A stretch of 64,000 nt of DNA from Chitinolyticbacter albus (GTDB taxonomy: Bacteria > Pseudomonadota > Gammaproteobacteria > Burkholderiales > Chitinibacteraceae): assembly GCF_024437655.1 (NCBI RefSeq), contig NZ_JANBVF010000027.1, forward strand, positions 1-64,000. Reading direction: 5' to 3'. The notes beneath the pieces are model-generated. The model was not told the origin of the DNA, made no database searches, and saw only the letters and a list, made by a program, of their open reading frames with translations. Each line of letters begins with the position of its first letter. Positions within the stretch are counted from its first letter, which is position 1. Below are positions 12,848-21,060 of this stretch, piece after piece. Both the position numbers and the translations under genes were made by a program.

Positions 12848-13386
12848 AGCGCCTACGGCGCGGTGTTTAGATGCCGGTTCCGCCCGGCGGACGGGATACT
12901 TTTCTTGCGCCGCCAAGCAAAGTATCCAAAAGAAGGCGACCCCGCATCCGCGCCCTTCGGGTTCCCTCGCTGCGGACAATCGAGTCGGCGGCTGCGCAAC
13001 TCGCTGCGCTCAAACAGTGCTCGCCGAAACCCCGCCCCGCTTGTTCCTCACTCGGCGCTCCTGAGGGGAATTCGGGTGGTACGCGAAGACCGCTGGCCTA
13101 TTCTCTGTTCTTTGCGCACCGGTTCCCCCTTCGCGGAAGGGAGGAGGTGGGATTTTCCTGGTAAACAAGTTGCTGTGAACGGCCCAGCACCTACTGGCGC
13201 ATGGTTTTCCTCCCTGTTGCCGAGCGCCGAAGGAGTAGAGCGAGACCTTAGGCTCGCGACCGACTGAGGGCAGCCCGGAGGGCCGTAAGGCAGGGGTCAC
13301 CTTTTCTTTGGTTCGTTTCTTTTGGCGAAGCAAAAGAAATGAACCCGTCTGCCGGGCGGAACCGGCATGCTTGCGCCGTAGGCGCT
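12848..13386. repeat. Large imperfect inverted-repeat element (about 540 bp)
   Basis: The left arm (12848-12943) and the reverse complement of the right arm (13293-13386) share agcgcctacggcgc, tgccggttccgcccggc and a gacgggt/gacggga start, and both finish in gcgacccc/gtgacccc. They match over about 95 bases with small gaps. The centre (12944-13292) has further internal symmetry and no convincing gene. Short reading frames here have no recognisable protein content. It occupies the srkA-orphan gene gap (12722-13464) and resembles a non-autonomous intergenic repeat unit; no transposase is present. Confidence 0.75.
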
Positions 13387-13464
13387 GAAAAGAGATTGCG
13401 CAGTGCAATGTCTTCGGCGATTGCGCCCTATGGACGTGCTGTACGTCGTGTGGCATTCATCATT

Positions 13465-13908
13465 TCATAGGATTCCTTCGAACCTTATTTCCGACTTGAT
13501 GCGGCTTTCGCCAAATGTTGATGCAACAAAAACTTGCAACGCCTGCAATAGGTCTTCCTTTAGCTCAGCGGTAGGTGCAGGCAAAGTCATTACTTTTTCA
13601 GTTTTTATTACGTACGCCTCCTTTACAAACCACAGATAGAAATGAAAAACCTCTGCGTTATAAGAATAAAAAAAAGCACAAGCTTCGCTGGTATCCATGG
13701 GGTTGAGGCGAGGGCCATAATATAAATAGTTTCTGTCGCCTATATCATTTACGCACCAACTTCTTTCCATGCATCCAAGAGTCAAAATCGCGGCATAGCT
13801 TCTGAAATACGCGACATGAGAAATTGCGGCGGCGAGCCGGTTCTTGTCGTTTTGGGTCATCTCTTGGTATTTGTACATTTTCATGCTCTTGTTATTTGTG
13901 ATGGCCAA
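13465..13908 (-). CDS. Orphan hypothetical protein, atypical composition
   Basis: The 147-residue product is not recognised. It begins MAITNNKSMKMYKYQEMTQN; Met-9 or Met-11 are alternative starts, and none has a strong ribosome site. It is predicted soluble and mainly helical, with many aromatic residues (YLYYGPRLNP, FFYSYNAEVFHFYLWF) and two cysteines in LGCMERSWC. Its coding sequence is visibly richer in A and T than all neighbours. It lies next to the large inverted-repeat element, so horizontal acquisition is likely. No domain assignment can be defended. Confidence 0.6.
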   Translation of the reverse strand: MAITNNKSMKMYKYQEMTQNDKNRLAAAISHVAYFRSYAAILTLGCMERSWCVNDIGDRNYLYYGPRLNPMDTSEACAFFYSYNAEVFHFYLWFVKEAYVIKTEKVMTLPAPTAELKEDLLQALQVFVASTFGESRIKSEIRFEGIL

Positions 13909-14038
13909 TGCGCCATTTTCTCATATGCGATGACCTCCCGCGGCCCGGCGGCGAGGCCGTATCCGACGCAATCATCAGATGCTATGGCCTCCAGCTAGGG
14001 CGCAATCGCCACAGGCATTGCGCCGCAAGCGATGACCC

Positions 14039-16258
14039 TCATCCCCGCTGCCTTGCCGCCAGCCACTCCGTGAGCTCGGCGAGCGGCATCGGTTTGGCGT
14101 AATAGTAGCCCTGCGCCTCGGCGCAGCCCAGCGCGCGCAGAAAGCCTGCCTGTTCGGGCGTTTCCACGCCTTCGGCGATGATGCCCAGGCCCAGCTTTTT
14201 CGCCAGCGTGACGATGGTCTCGGCAAAGAGACCACCCTTGCCATCGCGGATTTCGTCGACGAAGGCGCGATCGATCTTGAGCTTGTCGATCGGCAGCGCC
14301 CGCAGCTGTGCCAGCGAGGAGTAGCCGGTGCCGAAGTCGTCGATCGCCACGCTGATTCCCAGCATGCGCAGCCCTTCCAGCGTGGCGACCACCGTCTTGG
14401 GCTCATCCATGGCGATGCTTTCGGTGATTTCGAGCTCCAGTGCCGACGGGGGGACGCGGCGGCTGCCGAGCAGGCTGGCGACGCGCTCGGTGAGGTTGCC
14501 GGCGCGAAACTGCGGCATTGATACGTTGACGGCGATGCGCAATGGCGTTTCCTGCAGCTTGGACAGTGCGAGGTAGGCGCCGCACGCCTCGTGCAACACC
14601 CAGTCGCCAATATCGACGATCAGGCCTGAATACTCCGCGAGCGGCACGAACACGGACGGCGGTTGCACAAAGCCCTCACCATCGGGCCAACGCAGCAGTG
14701 CCTCCACGCCGCAGACTTCGCCGGTCTGGATCAGTACCTGCGGCTGGTACCACACCGCGAGCCCTCCGGCATGGAAGTCATGCTTGAGCTTGCGGATCAG
14801 GTCGAGCCGCCAGCGCGTGTGCTCCTCCATGTCGCTGCTGAAATGCTCGAAATCGGCCGAGAGATTCTTCTTGGCGCGGTTGAGCGCGATATTGGCGCGC
14901 TTGAGCAGCAAGAAACCTGAACCGCGACCGTCCTGCAGCCGGCAATAGCCGAGCTTGACCGAGATCGGCAAGAGGTGCTCGCCCACCTCGAACGGCTGCT
15001 GGAACAGCTCGAGCAGCTGTTGCGGCTGCAACAGGTCGGCCGGGCCCAGAATGCCGAACACGTCGGCGTCGACGCGGGCGAGCCGGCAGGCACTGGGCAG
15101 GTTTTCCTCCAGCCGCGATGCCACTGCCACCAGGAGCTCGCTGCCGACATCGTGGCCGAGACCGTCGTTGATGTCGGCGAAGTGATCGATGTCGATCAAC
15201 AGCGCCACCCGGTCGGCATGGCCGCCATGCAGCGCGTGTTCCAGCTGGATGATGAAGCGCGAGCGGTTGGAAAGGTGGGTGAGCGCGTCGTGATAGGCGG
15301 CGAAATTGAGCTTCTCGACGTAATTCACGTTGGAGAAACAGGCCGAGATATTGGCAGCGAACACCTCGATCAGCTGGCGGTCCGCCTCGGACAGCGGCTG
15401 GCGCGTATCCAGGAACACGGCGCCTTCCTGATCGGCGCCATGCAGGTACAGCGTGGTATGGGTGTCGGTGAACTGGTGCATGCCGAACTGCACCGTTTGC
15501 TCGATGGCCTGGCGGACCCGGTCATCGTCCAGCTCATCCAGCGGGGCGGCGATCAACGGGGCGAGCTTGCCGGCCGCACCGACGATGTAGAGCCGGTCGC
15601 GCTCGGATTCATTGATCGGCGAACCGCGCTGGGCGCAGACGATGCCATCGAGGGGCAGCTTGAGCAGCGCGGTGAGCTGGGTCAGCACACCTTCGGCGAA
15701 CTGCGTGAGCGCATGTTGCTCCATCAGATCGGCCGCCGCGCGCACGATCAGCTCCAGACCGCGCCGGTTCTCGGCAATGGTGCGGATCTGATCGTAGCTG
15801 CGAAGCGCCGCGGTGATCGCGGTGATCAATCGGGTATGGGTGAGCTCGGCCTTGGTACGGTAGTCGTTGATGTCGTAATCGTTGAAGACGGTCAGTTCGG
15901 GGGCGTAGCCAGGCTGGCCAGTGCGCAGGATGATGCGACATTCAGCCAGTTTCAGCGTCTCGCGGATATAGCCGACCAGGGTGAGGCCTGCGTCGTCCGT
16001 TTCCATCACCACATCGAGCAGGATCACGGCGAAATCCTGGCGTTCGGCGAGGATGGCGCGGGCCTCGACAGCCGAACGTGCATGCACCAGTTCCAGCTCG
16101 CGCCCCAGGATCACATGGCGGGTCAGCGCGAAGCGGGTGACGGCGTGGACTTCCTCGTCGTCGTCGACGACGAGCACGGCCCAGCGTGCGTGGGTGTCGG
16201 GCAGCGCTTGGCGCCCTTCGGCAATCAGCTGCAGTTCGTCATCACGAGGGTCGGTCAT
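14039..16258 (-). CDS. Response regulator with DUF3369, degenerate GGDEF and EAL domain (c-di-GMP phosphodiesterase)
   Basis: The 739-residue product has an N-terminal receiver domain (WAVLVVDDDEEVHAVT; phospho-acceptor Asp in ILLDVVMETDD; about 25-150). DUF3369, a GAF-like domain typical of this class, follows (about 165-320). The GGDEF-type domain has the signature replaced by VDADVF, so cyclase activity is unlikely. The EAL domain (about 480-735) keeps EALLRW, NVS, ELEITES, DDFGTGYSSL, IDRAFV and EGVET, so c-di-GMP hydrolysis is expected. Start 16258 (MTDPRDDE) is chosen because it overlaps the upstream kinase stop by 17 bases. The kinase at 16242-18791 is its likely phosphodonor. Confidence 0.92.
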   Translation of the reverse strand: MTDPRDDELQLIAEGRQALPDTHARWAVLVVDDDEEVHAVTRFALTRHVILGRELELVHARSAVEARAILAERQDFAVILLDVVMETDDAGLTLVGYIRETLKLAECRIILRTGQPGYAPELTVFNDYDINDYRTKAELTHTRLITAITAALRSYDQIRTIAENRRGLELIVRAAADLMEQHALTQFAEGVLTQLTALLKLPLDGIVCAQRGSPINESERDRLYIVGAAGKLAPLIAAPLDELDDDRVRQAIEQTVQFGMHQFTDTHTTLYLHGADQEGAVFLDTRQPLSEADRQLIEVFAANISACFSNVNYVEKLNFAAYHDALTHLSNRSRFIIQLEHALHGGHADRVALLIDIDHFADINDGLGHDVGSELLVAVASRLEENLPSACRLARVDADVFGILGPADLLQPQQLLELFQQPFEVGEHLLPISVKLGYCRLQDGRGSGFLLLKRANIALNRAKKNLSADFEHFSSDMEEHTRWRLDLIRKLKHDFHAGGLAVWYQPQVLIQTGEVCGVEALLRWPDGEGFVQPPSVFVPLAEYSGLIVDIGDWVLHEACGAYLALSKLQETPLRIAVNVSMPQFRAGNLTERVASLLGSRRVPPSALELEITESIAMDEPKTVVATLEGLRMLGISVAIDDFGTGYSSLAQLRALPIDKLKIDRAFVDEIRDGKGGLFAETIVTLAKKLGLGIIAEGVETPEQAGFLRALGCAEAQGYYYAKPMPLAELTEWLAARQRG

Positions 16259-18791
16259 GGTCTTCCTGCGGATGCGGGGCGGTGATGGGCAGCGTGACGG
16301 TGAACCGGGCGCCGCCACCTGGCGCATCGTCGAGCGCCAGCTTGCCGCCCAGCACGTTGTAAATCAGGTTGTAGACGATATAGAGCCCGAGACCGCTGCC
16401 ACCCTGGCCCAGCCGGGTGGTGAAGAAGGGGTCGAACACGCGTCGGCGCAGCGGTTCGGGGATACCCCGGCCGTCGTCCTGGTAGACGAGTTGCACATTG
16501 CGCGCGTCCAGCAGCGCGGCGTGAATGCGGATATGGCCCGGCTGCTCCTGAGTGAGGCCATGCGCCAGCGAGTTGAGCACCAGATTGGTCAGCACTTGTT
16601 CCAGCGGTCCCGGATAGCTTTCCAGCTGCACGTCGTGTGGCAGATCGACTTCGACCTGGTGCGGGGTGTGCTTGAGTTGCGGGCGCAGCGTGGACATCAC
16701 TTCTTCGATCGTCTGCTTCAGGTTGAACTCCCGGCGTCGCGTGCTGGCGGTATCGACCGCCACCTGCTTGAAGTTGCTGATCAGCTCGCTGGCGCGCTGG
16801 GCACTTTTCTCGATCAGCTGCGCGGCTTCGATGCTGATCTCGAGGAAGCTTTCGAGCTCGGAGCGCTTCAGGCGATTTTCCTGCAACAGCGTACGAAATT
16901 CGGCCACCTTCTGCTGCAGCGTCGACGAGACGGTCACGGTATTGCCCAGCGGCGTATTGAGCTCATGCGCGATCCCGGCGACGAGGTTGCCGAGCGAGGC
17001 GAGCTTCTCGGACTGAACCAGCTGGTTCATCGCCTGTTTCAGCTCGTCGTTGGCGGTACGCAATTCGCCGGTGCGTTCCGCCACCAGTTCTTCCAGCCGA
17101 TCACGCGTCTGGCGTAACTCGTCCTCGTACTGCTTGCGTATGGTGATGTCGACATCCATGCACACATAGGTCGCCTCGCCGTTCTGCCCGATGATCTGGA
17201 ACTGGGTCGACAGCGTCCAGGCGATGCTGCCATCGCGGCGGGTCACCGGCCATTCGGCGGGCTCGGTGACCTCGCCGGTAGCAGCAATATGATGCAGCAC
17301 GCCCAGGAAATTCTGGTGATCGACCGAGCTGAACATGAATTCCGAAGCCACCCGGCCCACCGCTTCGGCCTCGGACCAGCCAAACAGCCGCTCGCTGGCG
17401 CGATTCCAGAACAGCACCCGGCCTTCGATGTCGTAACCCTGGATCGCCACATTGGGCGTGTTGTCAACGATGGCACGCAGCAGCGTCGTTGCCTCGGCCC
17501 GCGCCGCCTCCGCCGCCTTCCTTGCGCCAATATCGAGCAGCATGCCGTCGATGAGCCGCGCCGTGCCCAGGTGGACACTGCGCCCGCGCTCGGAGATCCA
17601 GCGCACCTGTCCGTCGGGCGGCAGCAGCCGGTATTCGATTTCATACGGCTCCTCGCCGACCAGCGCGTAGCGGATCTCGTGCGCCACATGGCCGCGATCG
17701 TCCGGGTGGATCAGGTCGGCAAAGCTCAGATCGCGGTTGTGGATCAGCGCCTCGGGCGCGAGCCCGGTCAGCGCGGTAATGGCCGGGCTGAGATAGAGCA
17801 TGGTCCACTGGCTGTCGGCACGACAGCGGAACACCGCGCCAGGCAGCTGATCGATCAGCGTGCGGCAATGCGTTTCGCTGTCTTCCAGTTGGGCCCGCGC
17901 CAGCTCCAGCTCCGCTTCGCGTCGCTGGCTGCGCACATAAAGCTCGAGCAGGACGAGGGTGCCGGCACCGAGCAACACGATGGCGATCAGGCCGCCCCAG
18001 CGGACAGTGTTACTCAGCCACCGGCTGTCGCCATTTCCGTCGACGTCAGCATCCGGCTGTTCCCAGTACCAGTCCCAGCGGCTGTTGGCGCGGTAGGTGG
18101 TCTGGTGCAGCGCGTCCGGCCCCATATCGCTGGCTTCACCCACGACAAACACGGCGGGCTGGCCAGTCGTGGCGATGGCCAGGCGCAATATCAGGCTGGA
18201 CTTGGGCAGCGTGTCCAGCATGTCGGTGAAGTCGATTCGGGTGAAGGCCAGTGCCCGTTTGCCATGACGCTGTAGCGGATAGGCGTGATAGGCCCAGGCC
18301 CGGCCACCGGCGCCGCGCACCATGGGGCTCAGCAGCGTATCGATATTGCCGCTCGTCGCTTGGGGTAACAAGGCGAGCAGGCCGGCATCGTGCGATAGGT
18401 CCGCACCGATCGGCAGGTTGACGCCCCGGGCGTTGTAGCGCAGCCGCAGCACGCCATGGGCATCCTCTTCGGCGTAGGCCAGGCCGATGGTCTTGCCCCC
18501 GGTTGCGGCCGCTTGCAATACGGTGGCCGCATGCGCGTATTCCTGCGCGGATACCTCGGTTGATGCGAGGAACAGTGCGGCTACGCCGCGCAAGGCCTGG
18601 TGCCGGGTGTCCAACCAGTGGTTAAGCAGGGCCATGCTGCGGCGGGCGTCCTGCTCGGCGCTCGCCCGGCGGCTCGCGCTGGCATGCTGTTCCAGCCTTT
18701 CCGCACGCACGAAGCTCAACGCCGCCAGCGTAACGGTGAGCATAGCCACGGTCAGACGCAGGCAGGCGAGCAGGCGGGGGCGCAGGGGCAT
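16242..18791 (-). CDS. Membrane sensor histidine kinase (CHASE-like periplasmic domain, two PAS domains)
   Basis: The 849-residue product has TM1 (about 8-28), a periplasmic CHASE-like sensor domain (about 45-255), and TM2 (about 265-285, GLIAIVLLGAGTLVLLELYV). Two PAS domains follow (about 310-425 with a PAC motif EIEYRLLPPDGQ, and about 435-555), then a coiled coil. HisKA has the H-box GIAHELNTPLGN (about 620), and HATPase_c has the N-box NLVLNSLAHG and glycine boxes DDGRGIP and GGSGLGLYIV (about 740-810). The signal is unknown. It overlaps the downstream REC-EAL gene, suggesting a dedicated pair controlling c-di-GMP breakdown. Confidence 0.92.
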   Translation of the reverse strand: MPLRPRLLACLRLTVAMLTVTLAALSFVRAERLEQHASASRRASAEQDARRSMALLNHWLDTRHQALRGVAALFLASTEVSAQEYAHAATVLQAAATGGKTIGLAYAEEDAHGVLRLRYNARGVNLPIGADLSHDAGLLALLPQATSGNIDTLLSPMVRGAGGRAWAYHAYPLQRHGKRALAFTRIDFTDMLDTLPKSSLILRLAIATTGQPAVFVVGEASDMGPDALHQTTYRANSRWDWYWEQPDADVDGNGDSRWLSNTVRWGGLIAIVLLGAGTLVLLELYVRSQRREAELELARAQLEDSETHCRTLIDQLPGAVFRCRADSQWTMLYLSPAITALTGLAPEALIHNRDLSFADLIHPDDRGHVAHEIRYALVGEEPYEIEYRLLPPDGQVRWISERGRSVHLGTARLIDGMLLDIGARKAAEAARAEATTLLRAIVDNTPNVAIQGYDIEGRVLFWNRASERLFGWSEAEAVGRVASEFMFSSVDHQNFLGVLHHIAATGEVTEPAEWPVTRRDGSIAWTLSTQFQIIGQNGEATYVCMDVDITIRKQYEDELRQTRDRLEELVAERTGELRTANDELKQAMNQLVQSEKLASLGNLVAGIAHELNTPLGNTVTVSSTLQQKVAEFRTLLQENRLKRSELESFLEISIEAAQLIEKSAQRASELISNFKQVAVDTASTRRREFNLKQTIEEVMSTLRPQLKHTPHQVEVDLPHDVQLESYPGPLEQVLTNLVLNSLAHGLTQEQPGHIRIHAALLDARNVQLVYQDDGRGIPEPLRRRVFDPFFTTRLGQGGSGLGLYIVYNLIYNVLGGKLALDDAPGGGARFTVTLPITAPHPQEDHDRPS

Positions 18792-18875
18792 GTCGGGCGG
18801 TTTGGGGTGGTTTACCTACCTTGATACGTCATGGGCTGGCCACACGCCATGCCGTATCGCGCTATCCGGCCAGAT

Positions 18876-19793
18876 TTAGCCTTGCTTGCCGGCCAGTTGC
18901 GTCAACTGGTCCTCGACCAGCAGCAGGTCGTGCCAGGCGCGCGCCTTGTCGGGCAGGTTGCGCAGCAGATAGGCCGGGTGGTAGCCGACCACCACTGGAA
19001 TGCCGTCGACTTCATGCACCTTGCCACGCAGCGCGCCGACCGGTGCCTCGGTCTGCAGCAGGGTCTGGATGGCGAAGCGGCCGACGGCGAAGATCAGGCG
19101 TGGCCGGATCAGCGCGATCTGGCGGGCAAGGAAAGGCGCGCATTGCAGCACTTCCTCGGCCTGTGGATTGCGGTTGCCGGGCGGGCGGCACTTGAGCACG
19201 TTGGCAATGAACACGCGTTCGCCACGTTTTTCACCGATGGCGGCGAGCAGGTTGTCGAGCAGCTTGCCGGCGGCGCCGACGAAGGGCTCGCCCTGGCGGT
19301 CCTCCTCGGCGCCCGGCGCCTCGCCCACGACCAGGAGCTCGGCTTGCGGGTTGCCGACGCCGAATACGGTTTGCGTGCGGGTCTGGCACAGCCCGCAGGC
19401 GGTACAACCGGCCACTTCGCGTTGCAGTGCCTGCCAATCGAGGCTGGCAATGCGCTCGGCACGCGCCCCCTCGCCGATGACCAGTTTGACCTGCTGGACC
19501 GGCGCGCCGCGTGTCGCTGGCGCTGGATTCGGGCTGGTCGCGGCCAGGGGGGGGCGGAGGGCCGGCGCAGCGTCGGCGATCGCCGAGCGCACGGCATCGG
19601 CGGCGCTGCGCATCGTAGGTTGAAGCGGGGCGGGTTCCATTGCCACAGGCTGCGGGACGGCTTGCGCGACGGGCTGCGGCCCAGGCTGTCCGGTTTCGGC
19701 GGAAGCGGCAGCCATGGAGCGGGTGATCCGCTCAGGGCGCACCCACAGCGGCGTCAGCCCGAGCTCGGAGAGGACAAAGTCGCGCCGGCTCAT
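18876..19793 (-). CDS. Uracil-DNA glycosylase, family 4 (Fe-S)
   Basis: The 305-residue product has a variable Ala/Pro-rich N-terminal third. The catalytic domain (about 130-300) carries [10 protein letters not shown] for Fe-S ligation, [17 protein letters not shown] (motif 1 with catalytic Glu/Asp region), [13 protein letters not shown], and the second active-site motif HPAYLLRN. Family 4 enzymes remove uracil from DNA and carry a 4Fe-4S cluster; some annotations call the N-terminally extended version a phage SPO1 DNA-polymerase-related protein. Start 19793 ([12 protein letters not shown]) overlaps the rimI stop by 4 bases. Confidence 0.93.
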   Translation of the reverse strand: MSRRDFVLSELGLTPLWVRPERITRSMAAASAETGQPGPQPVAQAVPQPVAMEPAPLQPTMRSAADAVRSAIADAAPALRPPLAATSPNPAPATRGAPVQQVKLVIGEGARAERIASLDWQALQREVAGCTACGLCQTRTQTVFGVGNPQAELLVVGEAPGAEEDRQGEPFVGAAGKLLDNLLAAIGEKRGERVFIANVLKCRPPGNRNPQAEEVLQCAPFLARQIALIRPRLIFAVGRFAIQTLLQTEAPVGALRGKVHEVDGIPVVVGYHPAYLLRNLPDKARAWHDLLLVEDQLTQLAGKQG

Positions 19794-20257
19794 ACGGCGA
19801 TCCCAGTCAGCGTGAACGCATAAAGCCGCGCATCCTCGCGAGTGCCCGCGGGGCCAGGATAATAATTGCGGCGCACCCCGGTCTCGCTGCCACCGGCGCT
19901 GTCGTACAAGGCCTGTGCCCGACGATTGCCGGCGCGCACTTCGAGGAACAGCATGGCCGCGCCGTCGGCCGCGAGCCGGTTGCAGGTTTCGGCGAGCAAC
20001 AGCTTGCCCAGGCCCTGGCCGTGGCGTGCGGGATCGACGGCGATGGCAAGCAGCTCGGCTTCGTCGAGCACGCGGCTGGCAACGGAGAAACCGACCAGGT
20101 ACGGGCCGTCGAACAGGCCCAGGCATAGGTGGCTACGGAGCGAGTCCGCCCAGTTGTCGGCATGCCAGGGATGACTGTTGGTCGCCGCATCGAGCGGCAG
20201 CAAGGCCGCCAGATCGGTGGGGGCCAGCGGGCGGAAGTCCATGGCTGGCGCGCTCAT
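19790..20257 (-). CDS. rimI: Ribosomal protein S18-alanine N-acetyltransferase (GNAT family)
   Basis: The 155-residue GNAT-fold protein has the acetyl-CoA-binding motif AVDPARHGQGLGKLLL (about 75-90) and the RimI-type motif LEVRAGNRRAQALYDSAG (about 108-125). Its position directly after tsaB, with an ATGA overlap at both ends (20254-20257 and 19790-19793), matches the conserved tsaB-rimI arrangement. Start 20257 is favoured by this coupling; Met at 20242 is an alternative. Confidence 0.9.
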   Translation of the reverse strand: MSAPAMDFRPLAPTDLAALLPLDAATNSHPWHADNWADSLRSHLCLGLFDGPYLVGFSVASRVLDEAELLAIAVDPARHGQGLGKLLLAETCNRLAADGAAMLFLEVRAGNRRAQALYDSAGGSETGVRRNYYPGPAGTREDARLYAFTLTGIAV

Positions 20258-20934
20258 GCCTTGATGCGCTCGTGGGTCTTGAGCGCCACCTTGTCGCGCA
20301 GGTAGACGAGTGGCGCATCCTCGGGCGCCAGTGCGGCTCCGCGCGCGAACACAGGCAATGCCAGCGCGAGCAGGTCGCGGGCATGTGGAAACCGTGCGGG
20401 CAGCGTTGTGCCCAGGGCGTCGCCCAGCCGGGTGCCCAGGGCCTCGCCGTAGGCGGCAAAGCCGCTGCCAACACCCGTCCAGCCCGTACCCTCGGGGATG
20501 GATACGGCATCCGGATCGCAGACGCTGGCGGTGATTACTTCGCGCCAGCCTTCGCCATCGCGCTCGAACGCCGCGGCGTAGACCTGGTTCATCCGGGCGT
20601 CCAGGCAGGCATAGACGCGATCCGCGCCGCTGCCTTGCGCCAGTGCCATCAGTGTGGATACGCCGACCAGCCGGATGCCGAGGCCGAATGCGAGGCCCTG
20701 CGCGATACCGCAACCGATGCGCAGGCCGGTGAACGAGCCCGGGCCCATGCCGTAGACGATGCCTTCAAGCGCTGCGCGGGCGATGCCGGCTTCCGACAGC
20801 AGCGCCTCGATCTCGGGCAGCGTGCGCTCGGCATGTTTCTGTCCCACGTGCCAGTCGCGCGCAAGCACGCCCTGCGGCGTGGTCACGGCCAGCGACAGGT
20901 GTTCGGTGGTGGTATCGAGCGCGAGATAAGGCAT
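20254..20934 (-). CDS. tsaB: tRNA t6A37 threonylcarbamoyladenosine biosynthesis protein TsaB
   Basis: The 226-residue ASKHA-fold protein begins LALDTTTEHLSLAV. Further family motifs are HAERTLPEIEALL and GIVYGMGPGSFTGLRIGCG (about 60-78). TsaB is the scaffold subunit that partners TsaD and TsaE in making t6A37. It is the first gene of a three-gene minus-strand unit, tsaB-rimI-udg, and is divergent from the yejABE operon. Confidence 0.94.
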   Translation of the reverse strand: MPYLALDTTTEHLSLAVTTPQGVLARDWHVGQKHAERTLPEIEALLSEAGIARAALEGIVYGMGPGSFTGLRIGCGIAQGLAFGLGIRLVGVSTLMALAQGSGADRVYACLDARMNQVYAAAFERDGEGWREVITASVCDPDAVSIPEGTGWTGVGSGFAAYGEALGTRLGDALGTTLPARFPHARDLLALALPVFARGAALAPEDAPLVYLRDKVALKTHERIKA

Positions 20935-21060
20935 GGGCAGGGTGGTGACGGGTTACGCGTCGATTCTAACACGGGGCCTGCGCCCACCCCGGTGTTGTGG
21001 CGCGGGCGGGCGGCACTGCCCGGCATCGACCCTGACGCGTGTGCAGGCTATGATCAAAGC

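Noticed and set aside
13010-13456. 148-codon minus-strand frame in the inverted-repeat element
   Set aside because: Content is the translated repeat (Arg/Ser/Pro-rich) with no protein features; the DNA symmetry explains it.
19915-21060. 382-codon upstream extension of the yejA frame
   Set aside because: It runs antisense to rimI and tsaB, has no signal or family similarity, and the real start is the signal peptide at 21061.
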